This document shows positions 57,082 to 64,000 of a stretch of 64,000 nt of DNA, in pieces. A program made the position numbers and the translations under genes. The DNA comes from Streptomyces sp. NBC_01216 (GTDB lineage: Bacteria > Actinomycetota > Actinomycetes > Streptomycetales > Streptomycetaceae). The stretch lies in the NCBI RefSeq assembly GCF_035994945.1, contig NZ_CP108677.1, forward strand, positions 4,898,001 through 4,962,000, given 5' to 3'. The notes under the pieces were generated by a model. It worked only from the letters and a program-made list of their open reading frames with translations. It ran no database searches and was not told the origin of the DNA. Numbering within the stretch: position 1 is the first letter of the stretch; each line of letters opens with the position of its first letter.

Positions 57082-58059
57082 ATGACGTGGCTCATCACCG
57101 GCGGTGCCGGCTACATCGGTTCCCATGTCGTCAGGTCCATGGTCGAGGCGGATGAACGTGTCGTCGTCGTGGACGACCTCAGCTCCGGCGACACGGCCCG
57201 GGTGCCCGCGGGCGTCCCGCTGGAGAACGGCACGGTCCTCGACGGGGCCTTCCTCGACCGTGTCCTACGCGACCACGGCGTGCGGGGCATCGTCCACCTC
57301 GCCGGCAAGAAGGCCGTCGGCGAGTCCGTCGAACGCCCCCTCTTCTACTACCGCGAGAACGTGACCGGCCTGGAGGTCCTGCTGCGGGCCGCCGCCGACG
57401 CGGGCGTCCGCCGCTTCGTCTTCTCCTCCTCGGCCTCCGTCTACGGCACACCCGATGCCGAGATCGTCACCGAGGACACCCCCTGCGCCCCGCTGAGCCC
57501 CTACGGCGAGACCAAACTGGCCGGAGAGTGGCTGGTGCGCGCCGCGGGCCGCGCCCACGGGATCGCCACCGCCTGCCTGCGGTATTTCAACGTGGCCGGT
57601 ACCGCCACCCCCGGACTCGCCGACACCGGCGTCTTCAACCTGCTGCCGATGATCTTCGAGCGGCTGGACGCCGGTCTGCCGCCGCGGATCTTCGGTGACG
57701 ACTACCCGACGCCCGACGGCACCTGCGTCCGCGACTACGTCCACGTCGCCGACATCGCGGACGCCCACCTCGCGGTCGCCCGCAGGCTCGACACCTGCGC
57801 GGAGGCCGGTGAGACCCGCGACCTCACTCTCAACATCGGTCGGGGCGAGGGCGTTTCGGTGCGGGAGATCATCGACCTCGTGGCCGAGGTCACCGGCGTC
57901 GAGATCACCCCTGAGACCGTCGCCCGCCGCGCCGGCGACCCCGCCCGGGTGGTCGCCTCGCCCGAGCGGATCTCGGCCGAGCTCGGATGGAAGGCCCGCC
58001 ACGACGTCCGCGACATGATCGTCTCGGCCTGGCGGGCGGGACACGGCGACCACGCCTGA
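57082..58059 (+). CDS. galE: UDP-glucose 4-epimerase
   Basis: This 325-residue extended short-chain dehydrogenase interconverts UDP-glucose and UDP-galactose with bound NAD. The NAD loop is ITGGAGYIGSHVV, KKAVGESVERPLFYYREN is the GalE substrate region, the active site is SSSASVYG with SPYGETKLAGE (Tyr-x-x-x-Lys), and RYFNVAGT follows. The C-terminal half DGTCVRDYVHVADIADAH is typical. It starts at ATG 57082 without a ribosome binding site, right after a leaderless-type -10. UDP-galactose would be a second sugar for the polymer. The gene ends in the same 32-base repeat as clpX. Confidence 0.94.
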   Translation: MTWLITGGAGYIGSHVVRSMVEADERVVVVDDLSSGDTARVPAGVPLENGTVLDGAFLDRVLRDHGVRGIVHLAGKKAVGESVERPLFYYRENVTGLEVLLRAAADAGVRRFVFSSSASVYGTPDAEIVTEDTPCAPLSPYGETKLAGEWLVRAAGRAHGIATACLRYFNVAGTATPGLADTGVFNLLPMIFERLDAGLPPRIFGDDYPTPDGTCVRDYVHVADIADAHLAVARRLDTCAEAGETRDLTLNIGRGEGVSVREIIDLVAEVTGVEITPETVARRAGDPARVVASPERISAELGWKARHDVRDMIVSAWRAGHGDHA

Positions 58060-58067
58060 GCTGAGTG

Positions 58068-58102
58068 AGAGCCTGTCGGGTGGCCTTCGGCCGACAGGCT
58101 CT
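58068..58102 (+). terminator. Hairpin at the end of galE, member of a repeated family
   Basis: AGAGCCTGTCGG (58068-58079) pairs perfectly with CCGACAGGCTCT (58091-58102) around an 11-base loop. Bases 58071-58102 equal 20532-20563 after clpX. Confidence 0.85.
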
Positions 58103-58173
58103 GACGCGGCCCGAGCCGCCCGCGGCCACGTCCACCCAGCGGAATACGCGGGCGGTCGCCGCGCCCGCTCGCG

Positions 58174-58179
58174 TAGATT
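58174..58179 (+). promoter_or_regulatory. -10 element of proB
   Basis: TAGATT lies 46 bases before GTG 58226; unlike most neighbours this gene then has a leader with a ribosome binding site (GAGGGGA, 58212-58218). Confidence 0.45.
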
Positions 58180-58225
58180 GCCTGGCAGCCGCGGCCGGGC
58201 GGGCGCGGCGCGAGGGGACATCCGA

Positions 58226-59368
58226 GTGAGGACGACGCAGGTGACAGTGGCAAGGCAGTACGTGACGGAAGCCCGACGGATCGTCGTCAAGGTCGGTTCC
58301 TCCTCACTGACCACCGCCTCGGGGGGCCTGGACGCCGACCGGGTCGACGCCCTCGTCGACGTCCTCGCCAAGGTGCGCAGCGGTGGCGAGAAGGAGATCG
58401 TGCTGGTCTCCTCCGGTGCCATCGCCGCGGGCCTCGCTCCGCTCGGCCTCGCGCGCCGCCCCAAGGGCCTCGCCCGGCAACAGGCCGCCGCCAGCGTGGG
58501 GCAGGGGCTGCTGGTCGCCCGCTACACCGCCTCCTTCGCCCGCTACGGCGTCCGCGTCGGCCAGGTGCTCCTCACCACCGACGACACCAGCCGGCGGGCC
58601 CACTACCGCAACGCCTTCCGGACCCTCGACCAGCTGCTCACCATGGGCGCCCTGCCGATCGTCAACGAGAACGACACCGTCGCCACCGACGAGATCCGCT
58701 TCGGCGACAACGACCGCCTCGCCGCCCTCGTCGCCCACCTCGTCCGCGCCGACCTGCTGGTGCTGCTCTCCGACGTCGACGGACTCTACGACGGCGATCC
58801 CGCCAAGCCCGGCACCTCGCGGATCGCCGAGGTCTCCGGCCCCGCCGACATCGCCCACGTCGAGATCGGCTCGGCAGGCAAGGCCGGCGTCGGAACCGGA
58901 GGCATGGTCACCAAGGTCGAGGCCGCGCGCATCGCCGCCGCCGCGGGCATCCCCGTCGTCCTCACCTCCGCCAGCCGCGCCGCCGACGCCCTCGCGGGAC
59001 GCGACACCGGCACCTGCTTCCATCGCACCGGCCGACGCTCCGCCGACCGCCTCCTGTGGCTCGCCCACGCCTCCACCCCGCAGGGCTCCGTGACGCTCGA
59101 CGCCGGAGCCGTACGGGCCGTCGTCGAAGGGAAGAAGTCGCTGCTGGCAGCCGGAATCGCCGCGGTGGAGGGGGAGTTCTCGGCGGGCGACCCGGTCGAG
59201 TTGCGCGACACCGTCGGCCGCGCCGTCGCCCGCGGGCTCGTCAACTTCGACGCCAGGGAGATCCCCCGGATGCTCGGCCGGTCCACTCCCGAACTCGCCA
59301 GAGAACTCGGTCCGGAGTACGAGCGGGAGGTCGTCCACCGCGACGACCTGGTCGTCCTGCCCTCCTGA
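58226..59368 (+). CDS. proB: Glutamate 5-kinase
   Basis: This 380-residue enzyme phosphorylates glutamate in the first step of proline synthesis. The amino-acid-kinase domain shows RRIVVKVGSSSLTT near the start, LVSSGAIAAGLAPLG, LPIVNENDTVATDE and GTGGMVTKVEAARIAAAAG; a C-terminal PUA domain (about 280-370) follows, as in E. coli ProB. GTG 58226 has GAGGGGA seven bases upstream; other in-frame starts further upstream lack a site. proA lies 0.8 kb downstream with a small conserved gene between, the common Streptomyces arrangement. Confidence 0.95.
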   Translation: MRTTQVTVARQYVTEARRIVVKVGSSSLTTASGGLDADRVDALVDVLAKVRSGGEKEIVLVSSGAIAAGLAPLGLARRPKGLARQQAAASVGQGLLVARYTASFARYGVRVGQVLLTTDDTSRRAHYRNAFRTLDQLLTMGALPIVNENDTVATDEIRFGDNDRLAALVAHLVRADLLVLLSDVDGLYDGDPAKPGTSRIAEVSGPADIAHVEIGSAGKAGVGTGGMVTKVEAARIAAAAGIPVVLTSASRAADALAGRDTGTCFHRTGRRSADRLLWLAHASTPQGSVTLDAGAVRAVVEGKKSLLAAGIAAVEGEFSAGDPVELRDTVGRAVARGLVNFDAREIPRMLGRSTPELARELGPEYEREVVHRDDLVVLPS

Positions 59369-59570
59369 GCGGGCGACGATCCACGGCCGGTGCCGGGGAA
59401 TCGGTCTCCGATTCCGTGGTGAACCGGCGTGTAAACGGCCGAAAGACCGGCCATCCGGCAGAGAGCTTCACCAAAACCGCCCCATGCGCCGCCTCGGGCT
59501 GGTCAACTTTGTCTCGGGGACAAGACAGGGCGGGGTACAGCACCACACGCATCACAACAGGAGGCCGCCG

Positions 59571-60044
59571 GTGAGACGAGCGCGCCCAGGGGCACCGCCC
59601 CGCGGGGCTGCCGAACGCGCCCTGACCAGTGTCGAGACCGGACCGGACTTCGACGCGGGGCAGGAGACCGAGACACGTGAGGCACATGGCGACGAGCGGA
59701 TGGTGTCCAAGCTCTGGCACATCACCCTCAGCGTCTCGGGGTCGGAGGCCCCGCTGAAGGAGGTCAGGCGCGGCCTGGAGCAACTGGCCCACGACCATCC
59801 CTTCCTGCTGACCAGTCGCTACGCCAACGACCACGCCGAGATCCGGTACTGGGAAGAGGCCCGTGACCTGCACGATGCCGCGGCCGTCGCGCTGCGGCTG
59901 TGGGGCGAGCACCGGCAGAGCGCCAAGCTGCCGCCGTGGGAGATCGTCGGCCTGGAGGTGATCGACCGCGAGACCTACCACCAGCGGATCGCCGAGGGAT
60001 ACGGCCCGCCGCCGGCCGCTCCGGTGGGCGTCCACCCCTACTGA
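59571..60044 (+). CDS. Conserved hypothetical protein between proB and proA
   Basis: This 157-residue cytoplasmic protein has a disordered N-terminus and a compact domain from MVSKLWHITLSVSGSEAPLK (about 44) to the end, with RRGLEQLAHDHPFLLTSRYA and EARDLHDAAAVALRLWGEHR. It looks like an alpha/beta sandwich, perhaps ACT- or ferredoxin-like, but I recognise no named family. The start is fixed by an excellent ribosome binding site, AGGAGG at 59559-59564, six bases before GTG 59571. Its stable place between proB and proA suggests a link to proline metabolism, without proof. Confidence 0.75.
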   Translation: MRRARPGAPPRGAAERALTSVETGPDFDAGQETETREAHGDERMVSKLWHITLSVSGSEAPLKEVRRGLEQLAHDHPFLLTSRYANDHAEIRYWEEARDLHDAAAVALRLWGEHRQSAKLPPWEIVGLEVIDRETYHQRIAEGYGPPPAAPVGVHPY

Positions 60045-60202
60045 TCCCGCCATGCCCGCCACCGTGACCGGCCCCGCCCACGGGCGCCCGGTACGCGGGC
60101 ACCACGCGGACACCCACGGACACCCACGGGTCCGGGGGAGGGACCCGGGACGGGGATGTCTCGGAGTACGGGATACGTGAGGGATGTCCGCGGGGGTGCC
60201 AG

Positions 60203-60208
60203 TACCCT
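60203..60208 (+). promoter_or_regulatory. Leaderless-type -10 of proA
   Basis: TACCCT ends 6 bases before ATG 60215. Confidence 0.6.
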
Positions 60209-60214
60209 GCGGAC

Positions 60215-61498
60215 ATGACCTCGCTCACGCCCCTCGACAACCTCTCTCCGGTCGCCCAGGCCGCCTACCGGGCCCGCGCCGCCGCCGCCGAAATCGCGCC
60301 ACTTCCGCGCGCGGCCAAGGACGACGCGCTGCTGGCCGTCGCGGACGCGCTCGAGGTGCGTGCCGCCGAGATCATCGAGGCCAACGCCGAGGACGTCGCC
60401 CGCGCCCGCGAGGCAGGCACCAGCGAGTCCGTCATCGACCGGCTCACCCTCACCCCCGAGCGGGTCCGGGCCATCGCCGCCGACGTCCGTGACGTGGCGG
60501 CCCTGCCCGACCCGATCGGCGAGGTCGTCCGCGGCTCTACCCTGCCCAACGGCATCGACCTGCGCCAGGTCCGCGTCCCGCTCGGCGTCGTGGGCATCAT
60601 CTACGAGGCCCGGCCCAACGTGACGGTCGACGCGGCGGCCCTCTGTCTGAAGTCCGGCAACGCCGTCCTGTTGCGCGGCTCGTCCTCCGCCTACTCCTCC
60701 AACACCGCCCTGGTGCGGGTGCTGCGCGACGCGATCGGCGGCGCCGGCCTGCCCGCCGCCGCCGTCCAGCTCGTCCCGGGCGAGTCCCGCGAGTCCGTGC
60801 GCGAGCTGATGCGCGCCCGCGGTCTGGTCGACGTCCTGATTCCGCGTGGCGGCGCCTCCCTCATCCGCACGGTCGTCGAGGAGTCCACGGTCCCCGTCAT
60901 CGAGACCGGCACCGGCAACTGTCACGTCTACGTGGATGCCCAGACCGACCTCGACATGGCCGTCGACATCCTGATCAACTCCAAGGCCCAGCGGCCCAGC
61001 GTCTGCAACGCCGCCGAGACCCTCCTGGTCCACCAGGACATCGCCGGGGCGTTCCTGCCCAGGGCGCTCGACGCGCTCGCCCAGGCCGGCGTCACCGTCC
61101 ACGCGGACGAGCGGGTCCTCGCCTACGCGGAGGGGTCCAAGGCCACCGTCGTCCCCGCGACCCCGGAGGACTGGGAGACCGAGTACCTCTCCTACGACAT
61201 CGCCGCCGCCGTGGTCGAATCGCTCGACAAGGCCGTCGACCACATCCGGCTCTGGTCGTCCGGTCACACCGAGGCGATCGTCACCACCTCGCAGGCCGCG
61301 GCCCGCCGCTTCACCCAGCTGGTCGACTCCACGACCGTCGCCGTCAACGCGTCCACCCGTTTCACCGATGGCGGTCAGTTCGGTTTCGGCGCCGAGATCG
61401 GCATCTCGACACAGAAGCTGCACGCCCGGGGCCCGATGGGCCTGCCCGAGCTGACCTCGACGAAGTACATCGTGACCGGCGACGGTCACACCCGGTAA
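60215..61498 (+). CDS. proA: Glutamate-5-semialdehyde dehydrogenase (gamma-glutamyl phosphate reductase)
   Basis: This 427-residue NADPH-dependent aldehyde-dehydrogenase-family enzyme makes the second step of proline synthesis. The features are [39 protein letters not shown], the catalytic cysteine in [13 protein letters not shown], and [20 protein letters not shown] near the end. Length is typical. ATG 60215 is six bases after a leaderless-type -10, so proA can be expressed apart from proB. Two overlapping hairpins follow the stop. Confidence 0.97.
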   Translation: MTSLTPLDNLSPVAQAAYRARAAAAEIAPLPRAAKDDALLAVADALEVRAAEIIEANAEDVARAREAGTSESVIDRLTLTPERVRAIAADVRDVAALPDPIGEVVRGSTLPNGIDLRQVRVPLGVVGIIYEARPNVTVDAAALCLKSGNAVLLRGSSSAYSSNTALVRVLRDAIGGAGLPAAAVQLVPGESRESVRELMRARGLVDVLIPRGGASLIRTVVEESTVPVIETGTGNCHVYVDAQTDLDMAVDILINSKAQRPSVCNAAETLLVHQDIAGAFLPRALDALAQAGVTVHADERVLAYAEGSKATVVPATPEDWETEYLSYDIAAAVVESLDKAVDHIRLWSSGHTEAIVTTSQAAARRFTQLVDSTTVAVNASTRFTDGGQFGFGAEIGISTQKLHARGPMGLPELTSTKYIVTGDGHTR

Positions 61499-61523
61499 CC
61501 TCGCCGTTCCTCCGTCCGGCGTC

Positions 61524-61583
61524 GCCCGTCCGGAGTCATCGGTGGCCCGGACGGGCAGGGAGACTTCGCACTCTCCCTGCCCG
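61524..61583 (+). terminator. Two overlapping hairpins after proA
   Basis: Hairpin 1 pairs GCCCGTCCGG (61524-61533) with CCGGACGGGC (61547-61556). Hairpin 2 pairs CGGGCAGGGAGA (61552-61563) with TCTCCCTGCCCG (61572-61583). They share five bases, so only one can form fully. Hairpin 2 is the stronger terminator. Confidence 0.75.
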
Positions 61584-61600
61584 AACCCACCTTCCCGGTC

Positions 61601-61606
61601 TACTCT
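61601..61606 (+). promoter_or_regulatory. Leaderless-type -10 of the first VVFDE protein gene
   Basis: TACTCT ends 6 bases before GTG 61613, the same hexamer and spacing as the next gene. Confidence 0.6.
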
Positions 61607-61612
61607 GGCAAC

Positions 61613-62191
61613 GTGCCGGACGACGTGGGGGGCAAGCCGTTCCCGGACGGCTGGGAGCCCGACGACGACCGCGGGGGCGCGGACGAGGACTTCGCCACCG
61701 TGGTCTTCGACGAGGACTTCGTACGGGCGGCCGAGGTCCACGAGCCCACCGCGGTGGAGCGGCTGCTCGCCGCCGCGCAGGCCCGCGCCGAGGCCGATGC
61801 CGCCCGGGCCCGTGCCGCCGTGCGCTCCGCCGAGGACGAGTTCCACGAGGACGCCCACGATCCCGCCCACCCCTACGGTGATCGCTCCGGCGACGAGGAC
61901 GACCTCTACGACGAGTCCGGCCCCTACGGCCGTCACGGCGGAGCCCTGCGCCCCTACCGCGGCTCCGCCCGCTGGCACCGTCCCGTCGCCTGGGTCCTCG
62001 CCCTCGTCATGGGTGTCGGCATGGTCGCCCTCGCCTTCTCCGCGGTCTACCGGGGCGCCTCGGCCAACCGCGAGGACCGCATCCCGGCCCCCGCCACCAG
62101 CGGTGTCGACGAGCCACGCGCCGTACCTCCCGCGGCAGGGACCCCCTCGGCCGGCGCCGCGCCCGCTCCGGCCGTCTCCCACACCCCCTGA
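61613..62191 (+). CDS. Single-pass membrane protein with N-terminal VVFDEDFVRAA motif
   Basis: This 192-residue protein has an acidic cytoplasmic N-terminus with the motif VVFDEDFVRAA (30-40) followed by a helical, Ala/Arg-rich stretch to about 72, an Asp/Glu/His-rich linker, one membrane segment at 124-146, and a short Pro/Ala-rich outside tail. I know no function. The motif recurs in the next gene (VVFDESFVRAA), which has a similar layout, so both may bind one cytoplasmic partner. The gene starts at GTG 61613 directly after a leaderless-type -10. The place after proA is, as I remember, shared with other Streptomyces. Confidence 0.75.
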   Translation: MPDDVGGKPFPDGWEPDDDRGGADEDFATVVFDEDFVRAAEVHEPTAVERLLAAAQARAEADAARARAAVRSAEDEFHEDAHDPAHPYGDRSGDEDDLYDESGPYGRHGGALRPYRGSARWHRPVAWVLALVMGVGMVALAFSAVYRGASANREDRIPAPATSGVDEPRAVPPAAGTPSAGAAPAPAVSHTP

Positions 62192-62307
62192 GGCCACCCG
62201 CCGCTCCTCCCCCTTGCGGTGCGAGGTGCCCGCCCCGCGCCCGGCCTCTGGGGGAAACGGGGGGAACTTGTCGCACGGCTCGGCGTTTACCGGGGCCGCC
62301 GCGGACC

Positions 62308-62313
62308 TACTCT
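62308..62313 (+). promoter_or_regulatory. Leaderless-type -10 of the second VVFDE protein gene
   Basis: TACTCT ends 6 bases before ATG 62320, which has no clear ribosome binding site. Confidence 0.6.
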
Positions 62314-62319
62314 GAAGGT

Positions 62320-63405
62320 ATGGCAGGGAGTGGCGACCCGCCTGAGAGGGACCCCGAGGGAGTCCCCGGCGGTGGTGAGGACGAGTACCGATCCGTCGTC
62401 TTCGACGAGTCGTTCGTCCGCGCTGCCCGGCTGCAGGAGTTCTCCGCCCAGGAACGCCTGGGCGAGCACGCCCAGGCGGTGCGCAGCCGCCGCACCCGCA
62501 CCGGAGGCGGCTCCCGTCAGGCCGTCATGCTCGTCCTCCTGATCCTCTTCGCCTTCGGCACCGCGATCTACCTCGGGGTCCGCAATCCCTATCAGCCCCC
62601 CTCCGACACGCGCGCCGAAGTGCTGCGCACCACCCTGGTCCGGCTGGCTCCCCAGGGGCGGGTTCCCGGTGGTGAGCCCGACCAGCTGTTCGCGAAGAGC
62701 CCGGCCGCGGACTACCGCACCGGAGCGGCCGGCATCGACCTGCCTCCCGCCGGGCGCACCACGCACTTCTCGGAAGGCCAGGTGATGGCGGCACTGACGA
62801 TCGCCAAGGACTACCTGGTGGCCTCGTCCCTGGAACCGGACGTGCTGACCGGGCAGACCGTCCGTCCGGCCCGGCTGCTGATCGACCTCGACCAGCAGGA
62901 GCAGTTCGACCGGAGCGTCGAGTCCCCGAAGGACGACGGACAGCACGCGATCGCCGCCTGGCTGGTCCGCTTCGACCCGGCCGAGGTCGCTCTCGCGGAG
63001 CCCGCCCCGCGGGTGCGGGGCACCCTCCACTTCGCCGAGGTCGACAACGGCACCCTGGACGTCACCGCCGACCACACCTTCACTTACGCGCTGCGCCCCG
63101 CCTCCCCGGGCGTCGGCCCCACGGCCCCGGCCTCGCTGTTCACCGTCCACCGTCAGACGCACTTCCGCTTCGACCGGGAGGATCTGAGGGCCCACCGCGC
63201 CGAGCTGCTGACCAGCGAGGTGCAGGCCGGACCTCAGGCGTGCGGTCCGGACACCTCCGGCTCGCTCAGGCCACTGCTGGCCGGGGAGCGGACCTCGAAG
63301 CCGGACGGCGAGGCGGTCACCGACCCCTACGCGTCGGGCCGGGAGGCCGTCTCGCCGCTCTGCGGAGTCCTGGCCCCGGGCGCTCAGCCCTCGCTCCCGC
63401 AGTGA
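62320..63405 (+). CDS. Bitopic membrane protein with VVFDESFVRAA motif and extracellular domain
   Basis: This 361-residue protein has the motif VVFDESFVRAA (26-36), a short basic region, one membrane segment at about 67-86 (AVMLVLLILFAFGTAIYLGV), and an extracellular domain of about 270 residues. The domain is mixed alpha/beta with two cysteines (about 307 and 347) that may pair. No catalytic motif stands out, so a binding or scaffolding role is likely. The VVFDE motif is shared with the gene just upstream, which lacks the outside domain. The gene is convergent with the M48-type peptidase gene, 19 bases apart. Confidence 0.75.
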   Translation: MAGSGDPPERDPEGVPGGGEDEYRSVVFDESFVRAARLQEFSAQERLGEHAQAVRSRRTRTGGGSRQAVMLVLLILFAFGTAIYLGVRNPYQPPSDTRAEVLRTTLVRLAPQGRVPGGEPDQLFAKSPAADYRTGAAGIDLPPAGRTTHFSEGQVMAALTIAKDYLVASSLEPDVLTGQTVRPARLLIDLDQQEQFDRSVESPKDDGQHAIAAWLVRFDPAEVALAEPAPRVRGTLHFAEVDNGTLDVTADHTFTYALRPASPGVGPTAPASLFTVHRQTHFRFDREDLRAHRAELLTSEVQAGPQACGPDTSGSLRPLLAGERTSKPDGEAVTDPYASGREAVSPLCGVLAPGAQPSLPQ

Positions 63406-63424
63406 GCGCCGGAGCCACCGGGGC

Positions 63425-64000
63425 TCAGCCCTTGCCGCCGTCCTCGCTCGCGCCGTCCTTCCCTTCGGTGTCGCCCCCGCCCCCGTCGCCGTTGCCTCCG
63501 CCGAACCTGTTGCGCAGCTTGCCGCCCAGATCGCCCGCGAGGTCACCCGCGCCGCCGGCTATGTCGCCGACCAGCTTCATCAACGGATCCTTGCTGGTGC
63601 GGACCGACTCCGCGTAGTGCCCGGCCGACTCGCGGAGGGAGCCGGTCACCGAGGTGTCCTTGTCCTCCGAGCGGCGCGGGTAGTGCCCGTCCATGATCCG
63701 CTGGTAGTCGCGGGATTCGGACCACTTCTTCAGCTCGGCGGCTCGGACGGTGGTGAAGGGATGCGTCCGCGGCAGCACGTTGAGGATCTTGAGCACGGAG
63801 TCGCGCAGATCGCCGCCCTTCTCGTACTCGTCCGCCTGAGCGAGGAACGCGTCCACGTTCATCTCGTGCAGGTGATTGCCGCCCGCTATCTTCATCAGGC
63901 CCCGCATCGACGCCTGGAGATCCTGCCCGGCCAGCAGCCCCGCCCGGTCGGCCGACAGCTCCGATTTGCGGAACCACTCCCGCAGCGCCGTCACGATCGC
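63425..64000 (-). CDS. M48-type metallopeptidase, C-terminal part
   Basis: The gene enters from beyond the window, and only its last 191 residues are visible. RKSELSADRAGLLAGQD near the start of the fragment matches the third zinc-ligand region of M48 peptidases (Glu followed by the A-D-R helix), downstream of the HExxH that would lie outside the window. The second half is disordered and ends in Gly/Asp-rich repeats. Proteins of this type with a soluble C-terminal extension occur in actinobacteria; substrates are unknown. The family call depends on one motif and should be checked on the full gene. Confidence 0.7.
   Translation of the reverse strand, partial: AIVTALREWFRKSELSADRAGLLAGQDLQASMRGLMKIAGGNHLHEMNVDAFLAQADEYEKGGDLRDSVLKILNVLPRTHPFTTVRAAELKKWSESRDYQRIMDGHYPRRSEDKDTSVTGSLRESAGHYAESVRTSKDPLMKLVGDIAGGAGDLAGDLGGKLRNRFGGGNGDGGGGDTEGKDGASEDGGKG

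Overview
The window is a stretch of the conserved core chromosome of a Streptomyces or a close relative. The DNA is very GC-rich, genes have G or C in almost every third codon position, and GTG starts are common. Gene order (tig-clpP1-clpP2-clpX, valS-folC-ndk, mreBCD-pbp2-rodA, rne-rplU-rpmA-obg, proB-proA) follows the arrangement I know from S. coelicolor. I see no phage, insertion sequence, integrase or CRISPR array.

Layout. 1-15.4 kb holds mixed housekeeping genes: a PNPOx-like fragment, an HPP membrane protein, a solitary AbiEi-like protein with a nuclease-like tail, aminopeptidase N, a DsbA-fold protein with a one-cysteine active site, an Fe/Mn superoxide dismutase under a clear Nur-type operator, an amino-acid permease, the biotin transporter BioY, ribose-5-phosphate isomerase B, an Fpg/Nei glycosylase, an Eis-like acetyltransferase, a membrane PP2C phosphatase, an HD protein and a membrane acyltransferase. 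Two tRNA genes (Gly-UCC, Pro-UGG) lead into the protein-quality block: trigger factor, ClpP1/ClpP2 with a ClgR-type box, and ClpX. 20.8-33.7 kb carries a proline-rich membrane protein, valS, folC, a DUF4233 protein, ndk and the cell-shape operon mreB-mreC-mreD-pbp2-rodA. 33.7-46 kb has a CYTH/CHAD protein, a radical-SAM pair, a large RNase E/G, a GalU-type enzyme, ribosomal proteins L21 and L27, and Obg.

46.1-58.1 kb is a surface-glycopolymer locus: a complete dTDP-L-rhamnose set (rfbA, rfbB, rfbC, rfbD), galE, a MOP-type flippase, two GT2 glycosyltransferases (one polyprenyl-phosphate type, beside a DUF2304 protein), a GT2-TagF fusion that probably builds a polyol-phosphate polymer, and a polytopic GT-C-like protein. 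The genes are tightly coupled by 4-base stop/start overlaps. Together with the upstream mre operon and the GalU-type enzyme they could supply and export a rhamnose-containing wall polymer. The window ends with proB, a small conserved gene, proA, two single-pass membrane proteins that share an N-terminal motif, and the end of an M48-type peptidase gene.

Regulatory features stand out. Eleven genes have a TANNNT -10 element ending 6-8 bases before the start codon, the signature of leaderless transcription. Strong hairpins mark most operon ends. One hairpin family, with a shared 16-base arm, sits at the ends of bioY, clpX and galE; 32 bases are identical between the last two. All functional calls are from reading the sequence and remembered family features; no database search was run.
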